Below, piece by piece: positions 12,849 through 27,500 of a DNA stretch of 64,000 nucleotides (within the stretch, counting starts at the first letter, position 1; every line of letters begins with the position of its first letter). Location: contig JBBPUQ010000001.1 of the NCBI GenBank assembly GCA_038501195.1, positions 4,154,001 through 4,218,000 on the forward strand, in the 5' to 3' direction. The notes below the pieces were generated by a model that saw only the letters and a program-made list of their open reading frames with translations, ran no database searches and had not been told where the DNA came from. Both the position numbers and the translations under genes were made by a program. This stretch comes from Nemania diffusa. Lineage: Eukaryota; Ascomycota; Sordariomycetes; Xylariales; Xylariaceae.

Positions 12849-14130
12849 TTTAATTAAATAGTTTTAATATTTTAAACTTATATAAAAAATACTAAATAAT
12901 ATCAATAGCAAATAGCTATATAATATTAAAAAACTAGCATAATAAAATATATTTATTTTAAATTATTATTATAAATTAATTAGTATATAAGTTATTTAAG
13001 CAAATTAATCGTAATAAATTCTAAGTTTTGATCGATTTTAATGCTAATAAACCTAATAAAAAAAAAGTCAGTAATAAAAGCATATATTTTTTCAAAATTA
13101 AACAAAGTGCAACAATTAAATTGTACTATTTTTATTAATACATTTAAAACTAAATTAAATAAAATAATTACATTTTTAAATATATAAATATAGTTTTATT
13201 AATTTATTTTTTTAAATATATTTTAAATATATACTGACTTTTTTCTAGATTTTTTAAATTACTATATACAATAAAGCTTATTTAAAAAAACAGTATTAAT
13301 TCAAAAAACAAAATATTAAATAGTAACATTTAAAAAAATATTATATAAAAATATTATTTAAAATAATATAAGTTTAAACTTTAATATTTTAAATTGTTTA
13401 TTATAATATATTTTTAGCAAAAAAATATTAAATAATAATATTTAAAAAAATATTATATAAAAATATTATTTAAAATAATATAAGTTCAAACTTTAATATT
13501 TTAAAAATGCTCAAACTATAGATTTCAACTGTATTATTAAAGTTTATAAAAAATATTATACTGTTGTTTAACTAAATAAAATAAGTATAAAACATTATAA
13601 CTTATAAAAAAGCATTAATATTTTTATTATAAAAGTTAAAATATTTACAATTAATATTAATATTGCTAATACTGTAAGTAATACTTTAATTAAACAGTTT
13701 TAATATTTTAAACTTATATAGAAAATATTAAATAATATTAGTAGCAAATAGCTATATAATAACAAAAGCTTAAATAAGTTATTAAAATAAACTAATTGTA
13801 ATAACGTTTAAATGTTTGCTAATTTTAATACTAATAAACTAAACAAAAATAAGTCAATAGTACAAGCATATATTTTTTTAAAATTAAACAGAGTATAACT
13901 ATTAAATTATATTGCTTTTAACAATATATTTAAAGCAATATTAAATAGAACAATTATATTTTTAAATATATTAATTTTTTTTATTACTATATATAACAAA
14001 ATTTATTATTTGCTGGACTTTTTATTTTAGAAATATTTAAACTATAAAGTTTAGCTATATTATTAAAGTTTATAAAATATGTTATACTGCTATTTAATAA
14101 AAAAAACAAAAAAGTTTATAATTAATAAAA
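12849..14130 (+). repeat. Tandem duplication of about 0.83 kb with a RIP-stopped coding relic
   Basis: Unit 1 starts at about 12849 and unit 2 at about 13685. They share TTTAATTAAA(T/C)AGTTTTAATATTTTAAACTTATAT, GCAAATAGCTATATAATA, AAAGCATATATTTTTT-type blocks, and later TATTATTAAAGTTTATAAAA(A/T)AT. In unit 2 a plus-strand frame from 13686 runs about 95 codons interrupted only by TAA/TAG, the stops RIP makes from CAA, CAG or TGG. Its best-conserved part, AYIF.KLN(K/R)V, recurs in unit 1. This points to a duplicated protein-coding segment. No family is recognised. Confidence 0.55.
13314..13505. repeat. 80-bp direct repeat, 112-bp period
   Basis: Copies 13314-13393 and 13426-13505 are nearly identical (three C/T or G/A differences in the shared core). 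The pair interrupts unit 1 of the 12849-14130 duplication and is absent from unit 2, so it arose or arrived later. Confidence 0.7.
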
Positions 14131-17100
14131 TTACTGCTAATATTATATTTTAGCAAATTATTGCTAATATAAGTTTTTAAATGTTTAAAGCTTATAAATA
14201 TTTATATTTTTAGCATTTTTTATATCGTTTTTAAATTTTAACTCTGTTTTAATATTATATTTATATATAGTTAAAATAATAAAACAAAAAAATGCTAAAG
14301 CATTTTATAAATTATTATTAGATTAAATTTTGCTGTTAGTTTAGTAGTTTATTAGTTAAATTTAGTTTAATTTATACTATTTACAATAACAAAACTATAA
14401 ATAAATAATAAAAAAAAATAACTAGTAGTAGTTTTTAAATTTAAATTTAAAAATAGAACTAATAAAATATATAACTAGGGATTATTTTTATTAATAAAAT
14501 TTAAAGTTTAATATTTATAAAATATAAATATAAAATAATTTGTTTATAATTTTGTTTGTTATATTTACAGTTATTAAACTATAAATAATAAACAAAAAAA
14601 GTTATTATTTGTAAGTTTTGCTAATAAGAAATAAAAACAGTATATATAACTAATAACAAAAGTAAATATATTAATTAATAATTTTAAAAATAATAATATA
14701 ATAACAGAAAAGTTTATTATAGCTATAAATAAAAGTTAAAATAAAGTTTATATTTAATTATATTTAAAGTTTATAAAAGTATAGCATAAGTATTAGCTAT
14801 AAAAATATTGTTACTTTGTTTTATAAAAAGATTTTTAGCTTTAGTTTATTTATATAAAAAAGATTTATTTAAAAAAACTAAATAAATAGTTTAAAAAAAA
14901 ATCTAAAAAGTTTACTAATAAAACAAAGTTTAGTTATATAAATTATAATATAGCTATAAATTTATAGCTTACTATTTATATTGTTATAATATATTTTATA
15001 ATTATATTTTTAAATATAGCTTTATATAAAATCAAACTATAAACTGTTTTGTTTAGTTTTATATTTATATATTATTAGTTTATTTATTTTTTTTATTTTA
15101 TTTATTGTTGTTTTTATTTTAAATAGAAAATATAGTTATAAATAATATTTTAAATTAATTAAAGCAAAAAAATAAAAGCTTTTTAAATCTATTAGTTGTA
15201 ATAATTAAATATATATATTAATAAAGTTTGCTTTTTTTTTCTGCTTATTTAATAATAGTAAAAATGCAGCATTATAACTTTGCTTTTATATTTTATATTT
15301 TATAATTGTAAATATTAGAATTAAAAAGTAGCTTTTTTTAATAAATAGCTTAAAGTGTAAAAAAAATGTTAATATATAAAGTATATTTAGCAGAATTAAG
15401 ATTATTTTTTGTAAAAGATTATATAGTTTGATATTTTTTATTATTAAAAAAAATAAAAAGTATACAAAAAGTAACTTTGTAATAATAAATATACTAAAAA
15501 TAGTTTTATATATATAAACATTAAAATTAAATATAAATTTTTCGACTATATATTTTATACTATTAATTACTTTTAGTTTTTAGTATATATTATTAGTTAT
15601 AACAACTAATATTTTTATTGTTAAAAAAAAATAAGCAGATATTTTTACTATATTAAAGTTTATAATTAAATTTACTACTTATAAAGTGTTTTTTTTTATA
15701 TAACTATCGATTAAAATATATTTTAATAAAAATATATATAACAGCTAGTTATATAGTTTAATAAAACTTAAAGCTATTTAAATATTTAAACTGTATTTTA
15801 TTACATTTAATAGTATAACTGCTTTTGTTGTTTTATTTAAAGCAATATTACTACTATTTACTACTTTTATATTTAAAATATTAATATTACTTTTTATTTG
15901 CTGATTTGTTTATAAATAATTAAATAATGTAGTATATTTTGTATTTGTTGTATATATTTGCTTGTTTAAAACAACTACAGTAATAAACTCAAGCTAAAGT
16001 TAATATTTAAAGTAGTATTTATTTTTTTATATTTTGCTTTATAACAGTTAGAAATAATTACTAGTTTTTATATAATTAGTTTAAGTAGTAAACTTATTAA
16101 AATATAATATCGAAGTTTTTTTTATAAGCTTAAATTAGTAAAAATTGCTATATAAAATAACAATAAGCAGTTTTTTAAAACTATAATTGTTTTGTTTTTA
16201 TATTTATTAAAGCTATAGATTAATTTTATAAAAGTTAGCTATAGATATTATATTATATTTATTTATTACTAAAATATTAGTAGCTTTTTAATTTTAATAC
16301 TTTATTTTTGAAAGTTTTTTATTTACAACAATATTATTTTTGCTATTTGTTAACTTTAGAACTATAAAGCTTAATACAAAATATATAGTAGTTTTATTAA
16401 TGTTAGTTTTTGTACAATTAAATGTAGCAATAAAATATATATAATTTCGTTTTTTTTTTAGTTTTAAAGCTGTTATTAAAGCTTAAATTACTTAGCTTTT
16501 TTTAGTGCCGCTTTTACTTAATAAGTAAAATAACATTTACAAATAAAAGCTAATATTAGTTTTTTATTGATTTTTAATATTAAAAGCAACGAAAATATTT
16601 CTATAATAATAGTTTATTTTATTTAAATACTTTAAAACTAAGTCGAAAATAATTGTTTATTTGCAATTTAATTTATGTTTTTTTATTATTGTATTACTAA
16701 TATAACACTATATAAATTTAAAACTAATTAAAATATCAAGCTATATAAGTATATATTGCTATTTATAGTAGTATAGCTTTGTTATTTATAGTATAACAAT
16801 TGGATTTTTGTTTATTTTAAGCAAGTTTTTATTGTAAGTTTGCTATAACATATTTAAAATATTTACTTTATTGTTATTAATGCTGAAATTTTTTGTTTTT
16901 TTTATGTTATATAGTATTTTTTAATTTAATATATTGATTTTTCTTTTTTATTTTTTAATAGCGCTTTTTATTATATTAAATATTTGGTTTATTTATTTTA
17001 TGTTTTTTTTTTATATTGTTGATAATATATTGTAATATATTGCTAGCTTTTTAAAAGCTAAGTAATTGTTTAAGTCGAAATATATAGCTTAATTAGTCTA

Positions 17101-19171
17101 ATATAGTAGATCTGCAGTTTATTCAAAAATAAAAATTTCTATATTGTGTAATTGCTATAGTTGCTACAATAAACTGTTATTAAAAGCTGCTATTATATTA
17201 CAATATAAAAAATTGTCAGTTTTTTTTACAGCATTGCAAAAAACTCTGTTTTTATTATTTGAAATATAATCATTATTAACTTTAAAGTTATAGTTAATTT
17301 TAACACTTTATTATAATATATTATATTTTGTATTTTTTTTTAACTTATAAAATAAATTAAAATTGAAGCAAATAAACTATAGCTAATTAAAATATTAAAG
17401 TTTTAGTTACTTTTATAACAAAACAAGCTTTAAAATTAAATCAAATATAAAATATTTTTAAAATATAAAAAAATCAAGTTTTATTATTTAGAATTATATA
17501 TATAATATATTATTATTTCTATTAGAAAATAATATATTATTGATTATAAAAGTTGTAGGTTTTTTAAAATATTTAACTTGTTAATAAAATTAACTGTTAT
17601 TTTAAATATTATTAAACAAGCAAAAGTTTGCTAGCTATTTTTTGCTTAGTTTTAATATGATCTAAATATAAAATATATAATTATATAAGCAAAAATCTTA
17701 TAATTAAAAACTTTTTGTTTTATAAATTTGAAAAATTATTAAGCGAATATTTTTTTTTAGCTTAAAAAAATATAATTTATTTTGTATTTAATTTTATAAG
17801 CTTTTTTAGTTAAATTAAGCTATTTAATATTGCAAGTTTAGCTATATCTATATAAGTTTTTAATAAATTATCGATATATAGATCTATTATTAAATATTTT
17901 AAAAGATATAATATATATTATAACTAAAGATATAATTTGTTATATTAACTAAAAATAGCTTTTGTTTAAAAAATATCTTATTAAATATTTTTATTATTAA
18001 ATTTTTAGCTATAAAGTTTAACTATTAAATATTTATAAAGTTTAAATTTACTTTAAATATATTTAAATATATTGCAATTAATATTAGTCGCTAATATATA
18101 AGCAATTTTAGCTTTATAATATAATTAATAATATAATATATTAATAATAAAGTTTAAGCTTTTATAAAAATAAACGAAAAGTTATAATTATATTAAAGAG
18201 CTATTACTATTATTTTATTGAATTGATTATAATAGTAAATACTATATTTAATATAAAGTATATTTTTTGTATTAATAAAAATATATAGTATTAAAGTTTA
18301 TAGCTATTTAAATCAGTATTAAAACTTAAAAATATGTTTTTTATTTGTTATATATATATATTTCTGATATATTAGTATATATTTATATTTTTAAACATTA
18401 TTAGCAATAAAATGGGCTTTTTTTTTCTATTTACTTGCAAGCTTATTTTTTAATGCTAAAAAGTTATTATAAGGTTTAGTTTATATATAACTTTTTACTG
18501 CTTGATAGTTTGAAATAGCTTTATTAACATTTTTAAAAAAATATTTATTTATTTAGTTTATAAACTTTGCTAGTTTTATCGGATCATTTTTGGTTTATAT
18601 ATAAGCAATAGTTTGATTGATATTTAAATTATTAAAAAACTATATTATACTATATAAATAAAACATATTATAGCTGTTTGTTTTAATATAGCTAAAATAT
18701 TAGTTAATAGGACTAAATATATTATTGCTAGTTTTAATATAAATTAGTTTTAAAAAAAATGTTTAAATATATAAATAAAACTATTGAACTGCTATAATAA
18801 AATCTTAGTTAACTTTTTTTTGCAATATTAGCAATAGTTAAAAAATATAAGTTTGAAATTGCTTAAGTTATTTTTTATAATATAATATTTTATATAAAGT
18901 TTTGTTTATTTTAATATATATAAGTGATATTAAATTATTAGAGTTTATTATAAACTATATAGCAAATAAGCTATATTAAATAATTATATTTTTTATTTTT
19001 TAATGTTATAATATTTTTTTTTTATTAAATAAAAATTGCTAATATTTATATATTGCTATTTTTTTTAATAATACTAATATTTAAAGATTGTTTATTGGTT
19101 TATTGTTTTAGAATTTAAAAACAATTTGTTATAACTTAAGTGTTAAAATCAAATCATATATTTGTTTTATT
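14131..19171. other. Insertion D, unassigned A+T-rich DNA (left arm)
   Basis: RIP-degraded DNA with scattered G/C and no intact frame. The lower-coordinate part next to the copia relic would be expected to hold the RNase H region and 3' LTR of that minus-strand element, but I could not identify either. Nothing else is supportable here. Confidence 0.4.
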
Positions 19172-20401
19172 TTATAAAATGAGGTTTTTTTTAAGCAAAT
19201 AGAGTTAATCTATATACTGTTGTTTTAAATAATCTAATTAAATACTAAAAATAAAAAAATAAAATAAATTGCAGTATATTTATTATATTATTATAACTTA
19301 ATAAAAGCTTAATTAGTATATTTATTAATAATATGTTTTTATAATATATAAATAATTATATAGAATATATATTTATATATTTAAATTAAAGTTTTTTTTT
19401 TTAGCAGTATTATAATCTATAAAATAGTTTTTTATTGTATTTACTAGGTTTTTTTATTTATATAAAAAAACTTTAATAAATATAAAAATAAAATAGTTTA
19501 AATTTTAAGTTTTTAAAAATTTATTTTTAAATATAACTTAAATATATAGTTAGCTTTAAAGATTTATTTATATAAACTATACTTTGTTAATAATAGTAGC
19601 TTATTTTTAGTTTATTGAAAAAAAGCTAGAAAATGTTAATATTATTAATATATTTAATTTGTAGTTAAAGCTGCAACTATTATTAATAAGTTGATTAATA
19701 AATGTAGTATTATTTAATTGGTTTATTAATAATTTTTTAGCGCTTTTTTCAATATTGCAAATAGTACTACTAAATATTAATAGATTTTTTTATATTAATA
19801 ATAAAAAAGATATATTAGTTAAGTTAATAAAAGTAAATAGTATAAAAGTAAATATATAAAATTTATTAAATGTTAAAAAGTAGTTTATATTAAAAAGTAT
19901 ATATTTAAAACATTTGGCAGCTTTAGTAGCAATATTTAATACAGTAGTAATTTTTTTAAAAATAAGTAGTAGTATTATTTTTTTTTTTGCTTTCTATATA
20001 TTTTAGAACTTTTTATTTTCTATAATATTTTAATATAAATAGTTGTTAGTATAAAACTACAATAATGTTTTAATTATAATAGTTTTACAAAATCTAAAAA
20101 AAAGCAATATATCTTTTTTTTATAGTATATTAGATTTAATTTATATAATTTTAATTTCTCTTTTAATATTTTCGATTAGCTAAAAAAGTATATTAGTAAT
20201 AAAAAAAACATCGTTAGTAAATATAAAAATATACTTAGTAACTTTATAGTAAAACAAGTTTATAAAGTGATTAGTTTTTAAATCGAGTGTAAACTTGGTA
20301 ATATAACTAAATGCAATATTAATAGCTAGAAAGTGCTTTTTAAAAAAATGCAATATATTGATTTCTTTAGGCCAGAGATATTTATATAATATTTGTAGCA
20401 T
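19172..20401 (-). pseudogene. Ty1/copia polyprotein relic (integrase to reverse transcriptase)
   Basis: On the minus strand a 73-residue open stretch (20401 to 20180) reads LYKYLWPKEIN followed by HFFKKHF, and later KYIFI and NDV. This matches the order of the Ty1/copia integrase C-terminal part: L..YLWPEA.N, (Y/F)L.NR, then the G.KAYV.I region. Several mismatches are ones RIP makes (Gly to Lys, Glu to Lys). About 390 codons downstream, at 19204-19172, the same strand reads LYLLKKNLIL followed by a stop. This resembles the copia reverse-transcriptase motif LYGLK.SP.LW with Ser to Asn, Pro to Leu and Trp to stop, all RIP-type; the spacing agrees with that of copia polyproteins. I did not find YVDD. 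The intervening sequence has many stops. The assignment is by eye and moderate. Confidence 0.45.
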
Positions 20402-23400
20402 GTTTAATCAGCAAGTTGTTAACAAGTTTTTTTTTGTAATTTTTATATTATATAGCTTATAAATATTAATATTATTATTTAATATAAAATATTAATAGCA
20501 ATTTAAATAACAGGAATTATATTTATTAAAATCGGAAAAAAGTTGTTGTAGCTTAGCTTTAAATCAAAATAAAAACTTTATAATATTTATAGCTATTATT
20601 TCTACTTAAAGTGTTTAAATTTAGTAAAACTAATACTAATTTAATAGTAATAGTACAAGATTTTAGGTTTTTGTTTAAAAGCGTAATATATATTTGGCTT
20701 TTTTTTCAGTAGTAATAAAATCAAAATATTTTATAGTTATTAAGTTTTATATTTTAAATATATAAAGTTTATTTAATATATTTATATATACTTAAGCTGC
20801 TTTTTTAATATTGTTTATGTTTAAGCTATAAATATTTAAAATAAATGCTTAAGTTATTAATAAAAATAGCAGTAGTAATATTAATTAAAATGTTAATATT
20901 GTATATATAGCAGGTATTAATAAACTATATATATTACTATTAAATAAAAGAATATTAGTAATAAATAAAAAGTATGTTTTTAATATATATAAATTAACTA
21001 TAAGTTATGTAATAAAAGGGGTATATATTACTAAATTTAGTAATAATAATATAAATAATTAAAAATAAATTGATATTAAGTTTTAAAAATTAAATACTAT
21101 TATAAATAAAATATAATAACGAAATTAAAACACTGATTATTTAATATTTATTAAAGTATAATAAAATAAGCTATATTAAAATATTTTAATATTTTATTTA
21201 TATATATTATTATTTATATATAATAAAATAATTTCAACAGTTACAATTAAATATAACTAACTCGGTTAAATTATATCTATATTGTAAATTATGCAATATA
21301 TAGTTTGTAGCTTAAATTTTTAGTATATTGTATAAAAACGCTAATATATTTTGAAACCTGTAAATTTAAAGCTATTTACAAATATAAAAATTATTATATT
21401 ATAAAGTTGCTAGTACTATAAGCTATTTTTTATTTTTTATATTAACAAAAAACTAAAAAAGCTATAAACTAAAACAAAAAAATATAATATAAGTATTATT
21501 TATATTTTTTTTAATAAAAAGCTAAGCTTAAACTATATAACTTTTAATTTATATTATAAACTTTATTTTATATAAATTAAACAAAAAAAATTAGCTCAAA
21601 CTTATTAGCAGTTGTAAGTTTTTTTTTTTACAAAAAAGATTTAAACAAACTATTATTATATAAAATACAAAATAATATAAATAGTTTTAATATTATAGCT
21701 TATTTTTTTAACTCGGAAATTGTAATTAAAATATATTGCTTTCTATATAACTAACAAAAGCTTACTAATTTTAGCGAGATTTTTTTCATATAGTACAAAG
21801 CTAACAAAGTTAATACTATTTAATATATAAAGAATTATTTATTATTAAATATTTTAATATATTAAATAATTAAATAATAATATATATATATTAGTATTAA
21901 TTATTGTATTAATTTTTATATTAATTATTTCTATATTAAAAGTAATATATAAAACTTTGCTTTATTTTAGAAATAAATAATAGTACTTTATTTTTTAACT
22001 TTTATTTTTTTATAGTTTAATAATAAATTACTCCGATTTTTCTATTTTTTATTATATTTACTTTTTTTATTTTAACTGTTTTTTTTGCTTTTTTAACTCT
22101 TTTTAAATTTAGAAATTATAAAATATTATTTCTTTTTTATATTTGTTTAGTATCTACTATAAAAAAGTAGTATAATTACTTTAAAAAGGATTAATTAATT
22201 AAATATAGCAATATTTTTTTATAAATTTTTATAAAAACTATAGTATTAACTAATAGTTTTAAATAAAAATATTTTTTAAACTATATAATAAATTTAAATA
22301 TTTTGTTTACTGTTTATTATTAAAAAAACTTAGCTGTTTCGATTATTAAAAATAATATAGTTTTTATATAAAAGTTATATAACTTGTAGGTTATTTTTAC
22401 TAAAATAGACTATATAAAAGTTTTTAAAACTAATAATATATAGCAGTAAATTATAACTTTTTGTTAAAACTAAGTTTAGTTATATATAAAAACATTTTTT
22501 TATTATTTTTGAACTAATATTTAATAGTTTAAATTTGCAGTAGCTATATTTATTTGCTATAATAGCTTATAATATTTTTTGCTTATTTATTAATAAAGTT
22601 AATAAAATTTCGACTTAAAAAAAGTTAGATTTAAATTTTGTAATATTAGCTTTGCTATTAAACATAAAGATTTTTTTAAAAGTTAAGTATTTTTTTTAGC
22701 AAAATAAAAATATTTAAAAAATATATCTTTTTTAAAAGCTACTTAAAACGGTTTTTTTTTTATTTCTTGATATTAAAACTAAAAAGCACTTTAAATTTCT
22801 ATTAAACAATTAAAAATAGTTAACTTTATTTATTAGCTAGTTAATATATATTATAAATAATATTATTAAACAATTAAAAAATAAATATATTTAAAAGTTA
22901 GAATATAAAAAATATATATTTGTATATTATAGTTTTATTTATATTATATATTTAAGTAGAAAATTGAAACTTTTTGATTTTATTAGCAGTAGTACTAAAG
23001 TCGACCCTGCTATTGTTGCTTTGTTTATAAGCACTTAATATTCTAATAAACGATTGTTTATAAAAGTTTAAGTAAAGCTATCAAGCTTTATATAAACCGA
23101 CTTTATAGTTAATAGTATAAAAAAAAACAGTAGCATAGCTGCTTTAGTAAAATTAATTGCTTTTTAATATAAAAAAATATTAGCTTTATTTAATGATTTA
23201 ATTAATATAGTAAAATCTACTGATGCTAAATTTGTTAATATTAATAACCTACTAAATTTAAACTATTAAAAAAATATAATATAATAATATTTATAATAAA
23301 AATTCAACTTATTTACTATATTTGTTTAAACTTTATAAATAATATAGAAAAAAATAATAACAACTAAAAAGATTTAGTTATTAAAAACTTTATATTTAGT

Positions 23401-24325
23401 AGTTCAAATATAAATAAATAAACTTTTTGTATATAATTTAATATGTTAATATTAATAGTATATATTATTATAACTTTAGCTTTAAATAAAAAGCGATTAT
23501 ATTTTAAAGTTGAAAAAGATATATTTAAATATTAGCTATTATAACTAGTTATTTTTATTTAATAATATATAGCAAATGGTTTTTTAAAACAAATAAAGCG
23601 TAAAAAGCTAAAATAAATATATTTATATATTAATTTTTAAAAATGCTATTTTAGCAAAATATATTTAAAATTGTTTGTTTAAATTAAATAGCAGTTTATT
23701 TAGTATATTATATATTAAAACTTTAATTTATATGTTTTTTTTTTATTGTTGTTAGTATGTTGTATTATTAGCAGTATATAGTTCTAAAAATAATATTTCA
23801 ACGTTAAATTTAAGTAAAAAAAAAACAGTTGAAAAACTATAGCGTTATATAAACAGTAGTAATAACAGAAATAATATATTTAATAGTTTTAAACTTTTAA
23901 TTAGTTATATTTTTTTGTTTTAATAGTTAATTTACTTACTTGAAGTTTAAAATAAACATTTAAAGCTAGTACTATTATAAAAATAGTTTATATAAAACTT
24001 TCAAAATATGTTATTATGCTATAATAATATAATAATATAGCTATTTTATAGCTTACAACTTTTTTAGCACTATAAATATAAAACTGCTTAAAAGTAATAA
24101 ACTTTAGCGATTTATATTAATATTGCTTTTATATTTGATCTTTTTTTAATATTAAATGTTCTTTTTTTGCAAAATATATTATTTAAATTACAACAATAAA
24201 ATATGTTAACAAAACAATATATACTAAATATTAATACAAATAAATCTAGTACTAAAAGTATATAAATATATTTATAGTATAAAGCTTTTTATACTGTATA
24301 ATTCTAGCTAAAATTAAATAAAATT
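20402..24325. other. Insertion D, unassigned A+T-rich DNA
   Basis: No intact frame. If the copia relic is real, its gag-protease part and 5' LTR should lie here in minus orientation, but no LTR pair was found. Isolated less-mutated words occur, for example GTCGACCCTGC near 23000. Confidence 0.4.
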
Positions 24326-24505
24326 AGCAAAATAAGCAACATAAACAAAGTAAGCAATATAAACAAAGCAGTTGAAGCTAGCAAAACAAGCAATATAAAC
24401 AAAGCAAGCGATATAAACAAAGCTAGCAAAATAAGCGATATAAACAAAACTAATAAAAAAAGCAACAAAAATATAAATATATTTATTAATATAATATTTA
24501 ATTAA
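24326..24505 (+). repeat. 21-bp coding-like minisatellite and frame tail
   Basis: From 24326 a plus-strand frame is open to TAA at 24503-24505. Its first ~45 codons are degenerate heptapeptide repeats around S(N/D)INKAS, built on a 21-bp unit resembling AGCAATATAAACAAAGCA. Repeats are at about 24326-24464. They keep the triplet phase across units, which suggests a repeat-containing protein before decay. No family is recognised. Confidence 0.55.
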
Positions 24506-27500
24506 GAAATATTTTTAAAAAATAAAATAGTAGCAATTATTTCTGTTTAAAAAAAGTTTACTAAATATTAAAAAACTATTGCTATTAAAATTTCTTCTAT
24601 AATAGTAAAGCATATATATTACATTTAATTTAACGATTTTTTAAATAATATAAAACAAATAAAATATAAAAAGTTAGTTTTTAATATAATAAATATTATA
24701 TACGATTTTATTTTATAATAATAAAAAAATAAACATATATAAATTTAACAAATAAATAACTTTAAAATTTTATTATTTATTTACTAAAAATTCTATATAA
24801 ATATATATAAATAATTTATATATTTTTAAATTTTTATTTTTTATAAATACAAAATAAATACTAATATTTACTAATCTTTATATAATTAATTATATAAAAT
24901 ATATATATTAAATAAAAATATCAGAATATATTATACTGTAGAGTTTTTTATATAAATAATTTGCAAAAATAAGCTTAGTAAAGCTTAGCATAGCAAATAA
25001 TATTTATCTGCAGAGCTTTTTTATATAAAGCTTTATATTATTTAAACTATTAACGCAATATATAAAGTAAATAACAAAAAGTACATATATAAAAAGATAT
25101 AAATCTATTATAAATAAAACAAGCGGGATTTATATCAATATATATTTAAAATTAACAACTTAAGTTCTATTATTTATAATTATTTAAATTTTCAATTTCT
25201 TAAATATTTAAATCGAATATACTTTTATTTTCTTTATTTTTTTTATCGTTTTTATTATTTTTATTATTTTTGTTATTTTTGTTATTTTTGTTATTTTTAT
25301 TGCTTCTAGAGTTTTTTATAATATAGTTATTATTATTTATATCAAAAAATATGTTTTAGTTTATAAAAAATTAATCAAAAAGCATTTTTATAATATTTTT
25401 TAAAATAATATAAGTTATATTTATAATAATATTATGCTAAACTTATAAACAATTGTATTAAAACAAAAGCAAAAATATAAAGCTGTTAACTTTAATATAA
25501 ATAGTATATTTGTACTTATAGTCGATAATTTTATTTTTTATTTTATTAGTAGTTTTGATTTTTTTATTTTATATTTAGCTAAATATAATAGTTTGTAACT
25601 TTTAGCAATACACTTATCGATTTTATACTTATATATTTTTAACTTATTTGTTAGAATTTTTTTTATTGATATATTTAACAATAATCGATTTAATTTAAAC
25701 TGTACTACTAGTATATATTTTAATTCTTACTGCTTAAATATCGTAAGAAAATATAGTAATAATTATTTAGAAATTATTGTTGAAAATTAATGCAGCTTAC
25801 TATCGGGAAAAAACAGTAAATAAAGTCGGTTTATTAGCGCAAAAAGTATAAAATATAGCTTAAGTATTAAGTTTAAAAAAAACGGATAAATTAATACGGT
25901 TTTTTAGCGTTAGTATATATATCTAGCAATATAGCTTAGTTAGCTACAAATCAATATGTTAATTAAAAGTAATATATTAACAACTATTAATAAATAAACT
26001 AGCAGTAGAATTAAGTTACAAACTATTAGATTATTACATGTATAAATATATAACAAAATAGCAAAAGCTTTAAATATAAATAATAAGTAAAAATAAAAGA
26101 AAATAAATGAAGTAAAAAAATTAAGTAAATAATTGTAAAATAGAAGCTAAAAAAATAAAATTATAAAATATTTAAATAAATAAAAAAAATTAAAATAAAT
26201 TAATACTAGTAGTAATAAAAAGCTACTTTAATAAATTAGGTATAATAAATAAATAAACTTATAAATCAACTAATATTAAGCATATATAAAAAACTTATAT
26301 ATAAATATATAAAAAAAAATAATAATAAAGCTTAAAATATTATAACTAATTATTTTCTAGTTTTTTAAAAACTTAATATTTTAAATATAATCTATTAAAT
26401 TTTATGCTATATTTACATTAAAATTTGTAAACATAAAAATTTAAAGCAGTTTAGTAGTAAATTAAATATTTAGTGCTTCTATATTATAAATAAACAAAGC
26501 ATGTTATAAATTTTGTAATAGTTTATTTAATTAAACAAAAATAACAACTTAACAATATTTTTAAATAAAACATAAAAAAAAAAGCTTAGCTAAACAGTTA
26601 ATACTATTTGCCCACAGGTTTTAAATTAACTGTGCTATCTAAACTATATTACTAAGTCTAAAACGCTATATATTATATACTTTAGCTAATACTTATGAAA
26701 CTATTAAAAGTATTAATATTAAAAGATTTACACTTTATATTAATTAATTAGATTATAATAGTTAAAAAAATACTTAGTACAATTTAGTTATAATTGTTAT
26801 TTATTTTTAAATAGTATTATTTTTTGCTTATAACTAGCTTTAGTACTTGATATAAATATATAAAATAAAGTTGAAAATAATATATTGCTTTAATATTATT
26901 ACTATAATTATTATAAAAAATAGCAATATAAAGTATATATATGCTTTTATATCTAAATAAATTAGCAATACTAACTAAAGCTAATAATATATATAGTTTT
27001 TTACTGTTTAAAAATATAAAAGAAATAGCAAAGCGCTGCTTTATAACACTTATATTAACAGAACTTATATTAGTAAAGCAAACAATATTAACTTAATACT
27101 TTATATAAATTATTAAAAAAAACACAAAGTATTATAAATATTAATTCAATTTTCTTTTTTTATAAAAATAATTAGCTATAGCTATAAAACTTATAAATAA
27201 TATAAAGTTTTAGCTAATTAGCTGCTTAAATAAAAACAAAAAAGCGTCGAAGTATTTATTTTTATTATTATATGCTTGTTTTAGCTTGCTGTTTACTATA
27301 AATAACTACTTTACAAAAAAACATAAGTTTGAACTAACTTATATATAGCTAAAAGCTGCTGAAAATTTACAAAATAGATTATATTTAAAAGCTGTTGCTA
27401 ACAATTAGCTATTTAAATATATAATATATATTATAGCTTAAATTGCAATAAAAAATATAATACATTATTATATATAATGTTGTCGATATTTTAAACAAAA

